The position numbers were made by a program, and so were the translations under genes. Below the pieces are notes generated by a model that was not told where the DNA came from, made no database searches, and worked only from the letters and a program-made list of their open reading frames with translations. From NCBI GenBank assembly GCA_012720075.1, contig JAAXZE010000126.1, positions 1 to 34,369 on the forward strand: DNA of 34,369 nt, given 5' to 3'. Origin of the DNA: Clostridia bacterium. Its GTDB lineage: Bacteria; Bacillota; Peptococcia; Peptococcales; BICA1-8. Shown here one piece after another: positions 25,263 through 33,333 of this stretch; the stretch's first letter is position 1; each line of letters opens with the position of its first letter.

Positions 25263-26156
25263 CTAGATTATTATGTTAAATAATAAACCGGCAATAAACA
25301 TAAACCCGAATTGAAAATGGAATTTAGCCGAGTTGGCCTCCAAACAAGTTAAGATGTTTTTATTACCCAGCTTGGAAATATGGGCATTTTTCAAATTCTC
25401 AGCCAGTTTGGGAATTAATAAAAAAGGTAAAATAGATGATACCGGCAGAATATCAAACATGATTAAAAACAAAAGAGAGGCAAATGCTGCTATGTTTAAT
25501 AAATAGTAAAAGGGAAAAGCCAAATTTTTACCTAATATTAAGGCCAGGGTTTTTATTCCTGCTTTTTGGTCAAAATCAATATCCCTTAGGTCATTGGCAT
25601 GCAGAATACCGGAAACAAGAAAACCAACCGGCAGGGATGCCCAAATAACATTTTCATTAAAGATGCCTGTTTGAACATAATGGCTTCCTAGAACCATTAA
25701 AGGACCCATTAGGAAAAAAACCAATAATGAGCCCAAACCTTGATATTTATAAGGTAATGGCCCGGCAGTATAGGTATAGCCCCCTAAAATACCGATAAGT
25801 CCTAAAAGCAATATCGGCCAGCCTCTTAAATAAACAAAATAGACTCCAAGGAGAGCCGCTGAACTAAAAGCTAAAATGCCGGCTCTTTTCATCTGTTCAG
25901 GTTTTAAAATATTTTTTACTAATTGAGGACAAGTTTGGGCGGATTCTATAGTATCAATCCCTGAAACAAAATCCCCATAGGTATTTATGAGATTAGTCCC
26001 ACAATGCAAAAGGGTTCCGCCAATTAAGGTTAAAAGAAAAAGACCCAAACTAAAAGTACCCTCAAAAGTATAGGCTAAAATAGCACCTAAAGTTACTGGA
26101 ATGGCGGATGCTGTAAAAGACCATGGTCTTAAAGCTAAAAACCATACTTTAACCAT
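25263..26156 (-). CDS. UbiA-family prenyltransferase, MenA-like
   Basis: The 297 residues form eight or nine membrane helices. The first Asp-rich motif reads NLINTYGDFVSGID (Asn58, Asp62, Asp68) and the second HANDLRDIDFDQKAGIKTLA, the pattern of 1,4-dihydroxy-2-naphthoate prenyltransferases that make demethylmenaquinone. No other menaquinone gene is in the window, so the aromatic acceptor could differ. It is the first gene of a two-gene unit with the CPBP protease downstream. The ATG at 26156 begins MVKVWFLALRPWSFTAS, the usual start of MenA-like proteins. Confidence 0.87.
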   Translation of the reverse strand: MVKVWFLALRPWSFTASAIPVTLGAILAYTFEGTFSLGLFLLTLIGGTLLHCGTNLINTYGDFVSGIDTIESAQTCPQLVKNILKPEQMKRAGILAFSSAALLGVYFVYLRGWPILLLGLIGILGGYTYTAGPLPYKYQGLGSLLVFFLMGPLMVLGSHYVQTGIFNENVIWASLPVGFLVSGILHANDLRDIDFDQKAGIKTLALILGKNLAFPFYYLLNIAAFASLLFLIMFDILPVSSILPFLLIPKLAENLKNAHISKLGNKNILTCLEANSAKFHFQFGFMFIAGLLFNIII

Positions 26157-26229
26157 CTACAGTTTGACCTCCTTGAGGAATACCAAGATTCTCCTAAAAT
26201 TATACAACTTTTTTGCTTAATGAAAATCA

Positions 26230-26706
26230 TTAAAAAATTTTTAATATTATTAAATTGCATACTGTCGACAAAGTTATTAGTAAATATGTAGCAAAAAAGG
26301 CTAAAATAGAAAAATCGTCCGTAAAATCACAAAGATATACCCAGCCTTCAAGGACATTTATACACCCCGGTACACGATTACTGAGTTTTGTTTTTTCGGT
26401 TCCGTCAGGTTTTGCTTTATACAGTTTCCAACCATCGCTTTCGCTACGATAATAGATGTAGCCGTCCTTTCCCCCGCAAACCAAGCCTCCCGCTCCTATG
26501 TTACCGCCCTCAAAACCCAGTAATTTAGAAGCAGTGAGTGAACCCAAGGTATTTTGTTCATCGGTTGGCAATACGTCTTGTGCCGTATTTATTGGTTCAA
26601 AACCGTCAATGGACGGGCTGTTTTCATTTTGGACCATATTGCAAGCAGCAAGGGAAAAAGTAAGAATTATCACCATTAACAAACGACAAGAAATTTTTTT
26701 ATACAT
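26230..26706 (-). CDS. Lipoprotein fragment with DUF5050-like repeat, probably 3'-truncated
   Basis: The 158 residues begin with a lipoprotein signal (MYKKISCRLLMVIILTFSLA-AC, lipobox Cys21). A low-complexity linker follows, then one DUF5050-like beta-propeller repeat (DGYIYYRSESDGWKLYKAKP, LSNRVPGCINVLEGWVYLCD). Where the next repeat should follow, the frame instead runs into an unrelated hydrophobic tail (ILAFFATYLLITLSTVCNLI). Full-length relatives carry several repeats, so this looks like a gene that lost its 3' part by deletion or frameshift. GAGGTT precedes the start. It may be non-functional. Confidence 0.55.
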   Translation of the reverse strand: MYKKISCRLLMVIILTFSLAACNMVQNENSPSIDGFEPINTAQDVLPTDEQNTLGSLTASKLLGFEGGNIGAGGLVCGGKDGYIYYRSESDGWKLYKAKPDGTEKTKLSNRVPGCINVLEGWVYLCDFTDDFSILAFFATYLLITLSTVCNLIILKIF

Positions 26707-26744
26707 TTAACTAACCTCGTTTATCTCATGTCTGGTAAGAACCA

Positions 26745-27545
26745 TTATAAAGTATGTAAATTAACATGCTTTACATCTCTAAAATGAGAGGAACTTAAAT
26801 AACTCCCCATTAGTATTAATGCAGCTGCAAGATACAGCACAGTAAATACCACAAAAAAATAAGTGTCATCGGGGCAGAATACCATGGACAAATTAAAACA
26901 GAAGTGAATCCAAAATGCGTTGAAAAGGTTATCTGACTTCTTCATAATAACTGCCATGATAAAGGTTAATGATGTCAGGGTTACTAAATTTTCAATGATA
27001 TAAAGAAGAAGCGACCATCCGCTGTAATCGGTCGAGACAAACCAAAGCGGCGCATGCCAAAATGCCCAAATTACACCCAAGGCAACATTCCCTCTTATAA
27101 ACCCATATCTTTTCTCTAACTCCGGACGCAAGTATCCACGCCATCCTGATTCTTCGCCGGATGCTCCCTGTAAAAGGGTGAACAAAAGGGCGCCCGGCAG
27201 TATGGACGGATCTAATAAAAGTTGCCCGGTAACAGATGTCTTTCGGATTGAGGATATTACCAACGCCGATAATATGAGAACTCCCGCCGCAATTGCAAAT
27301 ACAAGAAAAATATGACCTATTTGTAATTTATCTTTGAAAGCCCTGTGATAAAATTCTTTTACTTTCAGATCGGACTTAAGCTTTTTCAGCATAGCTAGGA
27401 GCACAATTGTCGGGGACCAGCTGCATAATACAACAACCCATTGCATCGCCTCAGGCGTACCATGCAATACCTGTGATACCAGGCCACCAAGCCCTAAGAC
27501 CATTACCCAAAACAACAAGTAAGTATTCATTACATACTTCCACAT
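26745..27545 (-). CDS. CPBP family intramembrane metalloprotease (second)
   Basis: Starting at ATG 27545 (AAAGGG nine bases upstream) gives 266 residues; a TTG 24 bases earlier is less well placed. Eight or so membrane helices surround the catalytic motifs [20 protein letters not shown] (Glu131, Glu132, Arg136), [12 protein letters not shown] (His164) and [11 protein letters not shown] (His214). This is the larger CPBP subtype often annotated as CAAX prenyl protease-like. It stands alone between a lipoprotein fragment and a long intergenic hairpin. The substrate is unknown. Confidence 0.85.
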   Translation of the reverse strand: MWKYVMNTYLLFWVMVLGLGGLVSQVLHGTPEAMQWVVVLCSWSPTIVLLAMLKKLKSDLKVKEFYHRAFKDKLQIGHIFLVFAIAAGVLILSALVISSIRKTSVTGQLLLDPSILPGALLFTLLQGASGEESGWRGYLRPELEKRYGFIRGNVALGVIWAFWHAPLWFVSTDYSGWSLLLYIIENLVTLTSLTFIMAVIMKKSDNLFNAFWIHFCFNLSMVFCPDDTYFFVVFTVLYLAAALILMGSYLSSSHFRDVKHVNLHTL

Positions 27546-27744
27546 TACGTTAAGCCCTTTCTCTTTCAATACTTCTCATCCCTTTCGATATGCAGTTTTG
27601 TAGTACAATATCCGGCTGCCTGTATCGTACATTAATTACTAACTATTTATTAATGCTTTACAGATTTTTGAACATAACCCTTCCAGTTATTTCTTTATCA
27701 CTGATTAGTATAACTTGTATATCCGTTCACCTCAGAATTAAAAA

Positions 27745-27802
27745 ATCAGCTATAATTCAGGTTCATTGCTATTATAGCAATCGAACCTGTAATATAGCTG
27801 AT
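27745..27802 (-). terminator. 58-nt near-perfect hairpin with U-tract
   Basis: ATCAGCTATA...CAGGTTC...ATTGCTAT on the left pairs with ATAGCAAT...GAACCTG...TATAGCTGAT on the right, nearly 28 bp with two mismatches and one bulge. On the minus strand it is followed by TTTTTT, so it can terminate minus-strand transcripts, but it is far longer than ordinary terminators and 200 bases from the nearest upstream stop codon (28003). It may be a small inverted-repeat element. The rest of 27570-28002 holds no supported gene. Confidence 0.65.
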
Positions 27803-28002
27803 ATTAGCCTTAAATTAACCTTAAATTGCTGGAGCTGTAATCCGAAAGGCGCTTCCACAAATTTTCGGCAAAGCGGGAAATTGCCTTTGTGATAATCAAA
27901 TCTATTTCACCGTTATATGCCTTTGCTGGAATTTCATTTAGTCCGGGACGGTTTTCATTTATACCTGACACTCTCATTAAAATTTATCTATGATATTCCG
28001 TT

Positions 28003-28317
28003 TTAATCGGCATCCTCATCCAAAGTTTCCAGCAGAAAGCTGACCGGACGAAAACCGTCATTGCATGAAATCATGGCAGACTTCTTGTTTTTCATCCATC
28101 CGTTATAAAAATCCTCACCACCGTGGGAAAGAGTCATGACAAACGGGGAAATGCTGTCCCATGCGCTGTCACAAAAGTCCTTCGGCTTCCGCCACCCGTT
28201 GGCTATGAATACCTGTCCGATTTTCATGTCGCAGGCATGTTCTATGGGATTTTCATACTTTTCAATAAGGTCCTGATAGCAAGCCATTTTCATAACAGTG
28301 ATTTTAACTTTTTTCAT
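28003..28317 (-). CDS. TIGR04076 family small protein
   Basis: The 104 residues begin MKKVKITVMKMACYQDLIEK. They show the family landmarks: IGQVFIANGWRKPKDFCDSA, WDSISPFVMTLSHGGEDFYN and a cysteine-bearing SCNDGFRPVSFLLE near the end. Members are small cytoplasmic proteins of unknown function found mainly in anaerobes, with conserved cysteines (here Cys13, Cys29, Cys49, Cys85 approximately). AGGAGG lies five bases before the ATG at 28317. Confidence 0.75.
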   Translation of the reverse strand: MKKVKITVMKMACYQDLIEKYENPIEHACDMKIGQVFIANGWRKPKDFCDSAWDSISPFVMTLSHGGEDFYNGWMKNKKSAMISCNDGFRPVSFLLETLDEDAD

Positions 28318-28375
28318 TTTATCCTCCTATCTTATATTATAAAAAGTCCTTCCTGTACCGCTGTTTCACTAACAT

Positions 28376-28942
28376 TCATTGGCAAAGATTTCTAAGAATT
28401 TTTTGATAGCGTTTTGTTGCCAATTCACTTGCTTGTCCCTTTTTACAAAAAGATAAACCGGCCAACTTGGGAACAACACGCTCAACCACAATCTGCCCGT
28501 CTACAAGTTTGGATTCCAATGTTTCCAAGGCTTCGAGAAACCTTTTGTCGCGCTTTGCTCGGTTGTAAAAGGATAAGACATAGACGTACATAACTTGCGG
28601 ACGCTGACACCCCTGACAGAATATTAAAAGCCGCAAAGATAATCTTTAAAATATTTCTTTTTCCTCGTCCCACCTGGCATTTTCCGCTATAGGCATAAGC
28701 CCGATGCTTCTCTGATAGGAGTTATCACTGTTAAGCTTTTGGCGGAAAAAATCCCAAAATGGATAGACATCATTAAAGAACAAGGACCTGCTCTGTAACA
28801 GGAGAAACGCCTGGTACCTAATGTTATCGTCTTTTGAGGACAACCATTCTACTAATTGCGAAATATCATTTTTATTGAGCGCTTTTGATGCCTCCTGTAA
28901 ATCGGTTTTGGGAATTGACATTATACTTTCTAAATCAACCAT
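28376..28942 (-). pseudogene. Degenerate HEAT-repeat-like gene
   Basis: The first 98 codons (28942-28646) look intact and belong to a HEAT-like helical family I have seen in Clostridia, sometimes mislabelled SufBD: MVDLESIMSIPKTDLQEASK, LVEWLSSKDDNIRYQAFLLL, NDVYPFWDFF and SDNSYQRSIGLMPIAENARW. A TAA at 28646-28648 then ends the frame. Downstream to 28376 the expected C-terminal half can only be followed by switching frames: KDYL- and KKFLEIFANEC-like pieces in one frame, ALETLESKLVD in another. I read this as a decayed gene with more than one lesion. A truncated 98-residue product is still possible. Confidence 0.6.
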
Positions 28943-29154
28943 TATTATCCTCCAATCAAATATAAGTGACGCTCATCTTTCCAACCATACCTGCCAAAAC
29001 AGGATTTTGACAAAAACATATCCTGAAATAGATGTCCTATTCTTTAAATTATAGACGCAACTTACGGTTATACGTTTCATTACTTAGCCACGCCCTATTT
29101 TTGCTTAGCTATGATAACCGTTTATTTGTCTTTCTTGATTAATTATTATACTAT

Positions 29155-29191
29155 TTAAAAAGGGTTGTTGGAATATCTTCCCAACAACCCT
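29155..29191 (-). terminator. Terminator of the ferredoxin/NapH-like/ArsR operon
   Basis: AGGGTTGTTGG (29161-29171) and CCAACAACCCT (29181-29191) form an 11-bp stem. On the minus strand the hairpin ends in CCCTTTTTAAATAG, a short U-tract. It lies about 20 bases after the regulator's stop codon. Confidence 0.88.
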
Positions 29192-29210
29192 ATTAGTCTA
29201 AAATTAACCC

Positions 29211-29498
29211 TTATTGGGTTTTACAATAGGTTTCCTTCAGTGTTTCAATAATTTTTTTAATCCTGTCATCGTTAATATGATAAACATTCTGAAGTCCATA
29301 TTTATTAGAACCTAAAATGCCGTGAGCCTTCAGCAGGGCTAAATTTTGAGACAAAGCCGATTGAGATATGGCAGGTATTTTTTCGTGTATTTCACTAACA
29401 TTCATTGGTTTTTCAATCAAGTGACACAAAATCATTAATCTATGTTGATTTGCCATTACTTTCAATAAATCGGCTATTTCTTTTGCTTGCCGTTCCAT
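29211..29498 (-). CDS. ArsR/SmtB-family repressor with BigR/SqrR-like cysteine pair
   Basis: The 95 residues form a winged helix-turn-helix: LLKVMANQHRLMILCHLIEK, recognition helix ISQSALSQNLALLKAHGIL, wing NKYGLQNVYHI. Two cysteines, Cys25 in the second helix and Cys92 near the C-terminus, are 67 residues apart. In the persulfide sensors SqrR and BigR the reactive pair sits at equivalent places, about 66 apart. There is no CxC metal site of the ArsR type. It is the last gene of a three-gene operon: the stop of the upstream iron-sulphur membrane protein is one base from this ATG. It probably represses that operon and releases on oxidised or sulfane-sulphur signals, by analogy. Confidence 0.85.
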   Translation of the reverse strand: MERQAKEIADLLKVMANQHRLMILCHLIEKPMNVSEIHEKIPAISQSALSQNLALLKAHGILGSNKYGLQNVYHINDDRIKKIIETLKETYCKTQ

Positions 29499-29499
29499 T

Positions 29500-30075
29500 T
29501 TATTTCACCTTCCCTCTATACTTCAGCATGCTTATCCCCTGAGTCATTGTACCCATGGGACAATAGACACACCATGAGCGGGGCTTGAATAAAAACATTG
29601 TTAAGAGTCCCAAAATTGTGGATGTAAGCATAACACTATAAAATCCAAAAGCAAACTGGGCAACCCAAGGTGAAACTGCGGCGGTATTTGTCCAGTTCCA
29701 GGGGAGTTGAATTGTCCATAAAAGTGTAACCACTTCTTGCAAATTATTAGTTCCGTTAAAAACTAAATAAGTAGAGAAAACCATTACCCCAAACATTGTC
29801 ATAAAAAATGTTAAAAAACCATAACGAAACCATTTGCTTCTTATAAAGGCAGGGATATTGCGATTTGCAGAAAGTTTCAGCCTGCCTCCTAAAAATTCAA
29901 ATAACTGACCTCTTCCACAATAACTGTTACAGTATATTTTACCCTTACCTACTATGGAGAGCAATAAGGGAGTAAGCATGCAAATCAGCCCTATCCAGGC
30001 GAAAAGGATATTAAAAAAGCCTAAAGTCAAATATACTGCAGAAAATATCCATAAATATTCATTCCACTTTTTCAT
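29500..30075 (-). CDS. NapH/CcoG-like membrane iron-sulphur protein
   Basis: The 191 residues form about five membrane helices with two cysteine motifs facing one side: IYCNSYCGRGQLFEFLG (Cys49, Cys53) and WCVYCPMGTMTQG (Cys169, Cys172). This is the 4Fe-4S_5-type membrane ferredoxin pattern seen in NapH, YccM and related electron-transfer subunits. The usual soluble ferredoxin tail is missing but is supplied by the separate ferredoxin gene just upstream, which overlaps this start by four bases (TTATGA). Together they look like a small membrane electron-transfer module. The electron donor and acceptor are unknown. Confidence 0.85.
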   Translation of the reverse strand: MKKWNEYLWIFSAVYLTLGFFNILFAWIGLICMLTPLLLSIVGKGKIYCNSYCGRGQLFEFLGGRLKLSANRNIPAFIRSKWFRYGFLTFFMTMFGVMVFSTYLVFNGTNNLQEVVTLLWTIQLPWNWTNTAAVSPWVAQFAFGFYSVMLTSTILGLLTMFLFKPRSWCVYCPMGTMTQGISMLKYRGKVK

Positions 30076-30269
30076 AATGCAGCCTCCTTTTGTATGACTT
30101 TAATTACCGAAGCAGGGCACACTTTCTGGCACTTTTTACATCCAATACAAAAATCTTCGTTAACATCCGCGTAGATTCCATGAAATATGGTTATAGCTTG
30201 GCGCGGACAGGCCTTTTTACAAACTCCACAAGCCACACATTCTGTTTGATTTACTTTTGCTTTTTTCAT
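30072..30269 (-). CDS. 2[4Fe-4S] ferredoxin
   Basis: The 65 residues hold two complete cluster motifs, CVACGVCKKACPRQA and CIGCKKCQKVCPASV, typical of bacterial 2[4Fe-4S] ferredoxins. It is first in the operon with the NapH-like protein and the ArsR regulator. AGGAGG lies seven bases before the ATG at 30269. Confidence 0.93.
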   Translation of the reverse strand: MKKAKVNQTECVACGVCKKACPRQAITIFHGIYADVNEDFCIGCKKCQKVCPASVIKVIQKEAAL

Positions 30270-30334
30270 GTTTGCCTCCTTTATTAGTCAACAATTTATT
30301 TTTAAAAACAGAATAATGCACAAAAGACAGTAAC

Positions 30335-30364
30335 TATATAAGTAATTTATAATATACTTATATA
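30335..30364. promoter_or_regulatory. Candidate ArsR-type operator upstream of the ferredoxin operon
   Basis: TATATAAGTA (30335-30344) and TACTTATATA (30355-30364) are a perfect 10-bp inverted repeat with a 10-base spacer. A second AT-rich dyad (TTTGAATATTCGAATA, 30375-30390) follows just upstream. They lie 66-120 bases before the ferredoxin ATG, the expected place for binding by the operon's own ArsR-family dimer. Confidence 0.55.
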
Positions 30365-30421
30365 AGATATTATATTTGAATATTCGAATATGTCAATGGA
30401 AACAGTGTATCTAACAAAAAT

Positions 30422-30458
30422 ACCCTCGACATACGTTCCATGAACATATATCGAGGGT
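30422..30458 (-). repeat. 38-nt-type dispersed hairpin element, copy 2
   Basis: ACCCTCGA (30422-30429) pairs with TCGAGGGT (30451-30458), and the pairing continues through ATA/TAT and GTTC/GAAC around a three-base loop. On the minus strand the two mismatches become U-G pairs, giving a ~17-bp RNA hairpin. It resembles the element at 23935-23972. It lies 97 bases after the stop of the zinc-ribbon gene. Confidence 0.7.
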
Positions 30459-30482
30459 TTAAGCCGATAAAGCATATTTTCC

Positions 30483-30548
30483 AGGACACAAGAACCTGCT
30501 CTGGGTCTTTTTATATCTGTTAAGACATAAGAACAGTCCCTTTGTCTA
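30483..30548. repeat. Diverged REP-like repeats
   Basis: Two tandem units, GGACACAAGAACCTGCTCTG (30484-30503) and AGACATAAGAACAGTCCCTT (30522-30541) followed by TGTCT, match one arm of the palindrome at 6790-6850 (ACACAAGAACCGTTCCCTTG). They sit between the zinc-ribbon gene and the 30422 hairpin. Confidence 0.55.
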
Positions 30549-30554
30549 TAAACT

Positions 30555-32006
30555 TTAAAACAGAGGCCGAGCAAAGTCTTTTATACATCTCAATAACCAT
30601 TTATCCCAAGGAATCCGGTAAAGGACTAATTTATCATGGTATTTGCCATTTCTTTCATAACCCCTGCCGAAAGCATATATATTATTGTTATAATAGATAT
30701 TATCGTATACATCTTTGTAAAGATCTTTACCGCCAGATTTTTCATGATGCCGAGTATTTTTTATATCAATAACATAAGCACAATTGTTGTTTCTCTCAGG
30801 GCAAACTAAATAGTTTTCTCCATAAACTTGCCACCTATCCGGTAAAAAATCAATAAAATCATATTCTTCCTCAAAACCATCAATGGGACATAGAGTTGAT
30901 TGAGATATTGCAATCATCTTACGGTATGAGCGTTGCAGGATAATAACATCTCCGGAGGCGGCAAACAAATGAAGCCCACTAACAAAATCGTTTTTAACAA
31001 TTGTTTTTGAAGGAAGAAATTCATATTTTTCAGGATTATGTACCGGAAATCTCAAAGAGTAGTCACCCGTCATTCCAAGGCCTCTAATGGAAGTATAAAT
31101 ATATCCATTATAAAATATTGGATTGTGCCACTCTTCTACGATTTCTCCGCTGCCATTTTCACTGTCTTCCCAATCTTTCTCTGCTAACATCGGCATAAAC
31201 GACCTTGTTTCCTGAGACGTTGCGAGATCAAAAGTTACCAAAACTTGTCCAAATTTTTTTTCCAAAGAATATCCACTATTTTGACCGCCAAACTTTGCTT
31301 CGAATGTCTCTATCCAATGCATTCTTGTTTCTTTATCCATAAAGTTAAGATAGTACGCCATGTTGTCACAAAAAAATACCCGTATACTCTCATAAAACTT
31401 ATCACTTGCAATTTTTACCAACTCAAGTTTATTGCTTTTGGGGCAGAATGAAAAAATACCGTATAAATGATTACCATCACTAAAAATACCTTTGTCTCCA
31501 CCAATACTTTGTGCGATAGCTGAAAAATACAACTTTCCGTTCCAAGCGTGAAGGCGGTCTACTTCCAATCTGGTTTTTTCAGATTGAATAGTTTGAAAGA
31601 AGTTAGACTTGTCAAGTATTACCTTTGCTTTTCCTCTCTTATCATCTAATGAAACACTACCTATAAAATTGTCAGTTTCTTTTATATTGAAATATTCCTT
31701 ATCAGAACCAATAAAATACAAAGTATCATCTATAATGGCCATTTTTCCTTTTATTGTGTTAACACAACAGGACGCCAATTTAACAGCTGAAGATTGACCA
31801 GGTTCATCAATGAATCCCTGGACTTGCTTTTCTGTATAAATGTTATCATCATACCTTGTACCACATTCTGTACAAAAAATTTCGTCAGCCTCCAATAAGT
31901 TATTACAATTGGAACATCTTCGCTCAACAACTACTTTTTCCCCGCACTTACCGCAAAATTTTGCACCTGGTCGCAACGGGCTTTTACAATTGACACAGAT
32001 CATCAT
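30555..32006 (-). CDS. Double zinc-ribbon protein with long beta-rich domain
   Basis: The 483 residues begin with two zinc ribbons: Cys4-Cys7-Cys18-Cys21 (ICVNCKSPLRPGAKFCGKCG) and Cys31-Cys34-Cys45-Cys48 (RCSNCNNLLEADEIFCTECG). The remaining ~420 residues contain no membrane helix and read as repeated beta strands (IDDTLYFIGSDKEYFNIKET, WNGKLYFSAIAQS, FYNGYIYTSIRGLGMTGDYS, SGGKDLYKDVYDNIYYNNNI), similar to DUF5050-like propellers. It is probably cytoplasmic. I do not know its function. AGGGG precedes the ATG at 32006. A Cys-rich 80-residue gene ends 48 bases upstream and may share its transcript. Confidence 0.75.
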   Translation of the reverse strand: MMICVNCKSPLRPGAKFCGKCGEKVVVERRCSNCNNLLEADEIFCTECGTRYDDNIYTEKQVQGFIDEPGQSSAVKLASCCVNTIKGKMAIIDDTLYFIGSDKEYFNIKETDNFIGSVSLDDKRGKAKVILDKSNFFQTIQSEKTRLEVDRLHAWNGKLYFSAIAQSIGGDKGIFSDGNHLYGIFSFCPKSNKLELVKIASDKFYESIRVFFCDNMAYYLNFMDKETRMHWIETFEAKFGGQNSGYSLEKKFGQVLVTFDLATSQETRSFMPMLAEKDWEDSENGSGEIVEEWHNPIFYNGYIYTSIRGLGMTGDYSLRFPVHNPEKYEFLPSKTIVKNDFVSGLHLFAASGDVIILQRSYRKMIAISQSTLCPIDGFEEEYDFIDFLPDRWQVYGENYLVCPERNNNCAYVIDIKNTRHHEKSGGKDLYKDVYDNIYYNNNIYAFGRGYERNGKYHDKLVLYRIPWDKWLLRCIKDFARPLF

Positions 32007-32054
32007 AAATCACCCCTGCTCAATTATTGAGAAAAACAAGTTCTAACCTCTTTC

Positions 32055-32297
32055 CTACCTATAATAAATACACCTTGACGGCGTTACTCCTTTCCAATCT
32101 CTGCCTCCAATGCAAAGCGGCCACCAACCGGTACCATTGCCATAACCGGTAACCGGATAACCACTTCCGTCTGCTCTTTTTATTGGATTGCCCTTACTTG
32201 AGTTTGGATTAGCCGGCGAAGTGCAGTAGCAATGAGTACGGGATGGTCCAGTCAAAGTAGGTTTTCCGATTTTTGCATATTTACATTGTTTTCCCAT
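32055..32297 (-). CDS. Cysteine-containing 80-residue hypothetical protein
   Basis: The product begins MGKQCKYAKIGKPTLTGPSR and has five cysteines (5, 23, 25, 62, 76). It is rich in Gly, Pro, Asn and Tyr (GYPVTGYGNGTGWWPLCIGG) and ends SRCIYYR. It has no signal peptide or membrane segment. AAGGAG lies ten bases before the ATG at 32297. The even cysteine distribution suggests a small metal- or disulphide-stabilised domain. I do not recognise it. The 32298-32541 stretch upstream holds no supported feature. Confidence 0.6.
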   Translation of the reverse strand: MGKQCKYAKIGKPTLTGPSRTHCYCTSPANPNSSKGNPIKRADGSGYPVTGYGNGTGWWPLCIGGRDWKGVTPSRCIYYR

Positions 32298-32541
32298 GTT
32301 TTTACACTCCTTATATGTATGTTTAAGTGATATCGCTAAAAATCCTACATATAGTTGTAAGCTACCAGCTATGCTAGTCCAAGGAAAAACAATTACCGAA
32401 CAAGCCGAGCCTTGTCGTCAAAGATTTTTAAATTCATTAGATTGGCACAATTGATATAGTTTGACAAAATTGTGGAAAATCCTTCAACTTTAAAGTAAAT
32501 TTTTACTATATTGATTTTTGCAAATATCTATCTCTGTATTT

Positions 32542-32771
32542 CTATTCCCAAAAGTCCAAAACCTTCTCCCAATTTGAGGGCAAAACCTGCCAGGAAACTC
32601 CGAATTGATCCTTGCAGAAAACAGCAAGCAAGGCATTATCTTTAAAGGGGGAAGGTTTTTTATGACTTTGGTATACACAAGTTATGATTGTTCAAAAAGG
32701 TTGATGTAGAACTGGGCTGCTTCTTTGGCTTCCTTATTCATACCATTTATGCAGAACTTTTTTTTGCGTAT
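32542..32771 (-). pseudogene. Relic of a VOC/PhnB-like (3-dmu-9_3-mt) gene
   Basis: After a perfect GAGGAGG site (about 32775-32781) the codon at the start position is ATA rather than ATG. The frame reads KKFCINGMNKEAKEAAQFYI with NLFEQS, the start of a PhnB-like VOC protein (usual AxFYxxIF). It then hits a stop. After a large internal deletion the typical family ending appears: LLAVFCKDQFGVSWQVLPSN followed by WEKVLDFW and TAG at 32542. The pieces total about 75 codons against a usual ~140-160. A lost start, an early stop and a deletion make this a dead gene. Confidence 0.7.
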
Positions 32772-32783
32772 GGCTCCTCCTCT

Positions 32784-33218
32784 TTAGTTATTAATAGTCA
32801 ACATGGGTTCGCCGCTTCTTTTGTATGATTTTATCAGTCCATATACCAATTTATCTTCTTCTATGCCGGCCAAATGTAGGATATCAATTACTTCAACCAC
32901 CAGATTGACACTGGCGTTATTGATTAATATCGCCGAATCTGTCAAGGTGTAGTCCAGGTTCTTAAACTTATCCACTTTATCGGAATGATTATTACCCAGG
33001 GTGTTCATGATATCCTCTTGGCTTTTACTTAATACACTCACGCCGATGATATCTCCTTGGGAGACGTTTTTTCCGGTAACACTTTGGGCACCCAAGAGCA
33101 TCACAATTTTGTCGTAATCAACTTGTGTCGCCCATGAACAAATCATGCCATATTTTTGACCGTTTTTCTGGAAACAAACAGCATTTGCACCGTAGTTAAA
33201 GGCTCTGAACCCTTCCAA
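32784..33218 (-). CDS. Flavin reductase-like FMN-binding protein
   Basis: The 144 residues resemble the flavin reductase/flavoredoxin-like split-barrel family: FRAFNYGANAVCFQKNGQKY, GMICSWATQVDYDKIVMLLG, AQSVTGKNVSQGDIIGVSVL and HLAGIEEDKLVYGLIKSYKR. It would bind FMN and reduce a small molecule or flavin in the cytoplasm. The start is TTG at 33218: an in-frame TAA lies just upstream and AAAGGAG is ten bases before it. It is preceded by the TPR-Arr gene 115 bases away. Confidence 0.78.
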   Translation of the reverse strand: MEGFRAFNYGANAVCFQKNGQKYGMICSWATQVDYDKIVMLLGAQSVTGKNVSQGDIIGVSVLSKSQEDIMNTLGNNHSDKVDKFKNLDYTLTDSAILINNASVNLVVEVIDILHLAGIEEDKLVYGLIKSYKRSGEPMLTINN

Positions 33219-33333
33219 CTCTTATCAATCTCCTTTCATAGTTTTAATGCCCGGACATCCACAATACACTTTGTATATACAAAATTCACTTTGCTTTGGT
33301 AGAGTTATTTCCTATTTTTAATATCAAATTTCT

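Noticed and set aside
27590-27892. 100-codon plus-strand open frame
   Set aside because: It runs through the 58-nt hairpin, has no ribosome site and reads as low-information sequence.
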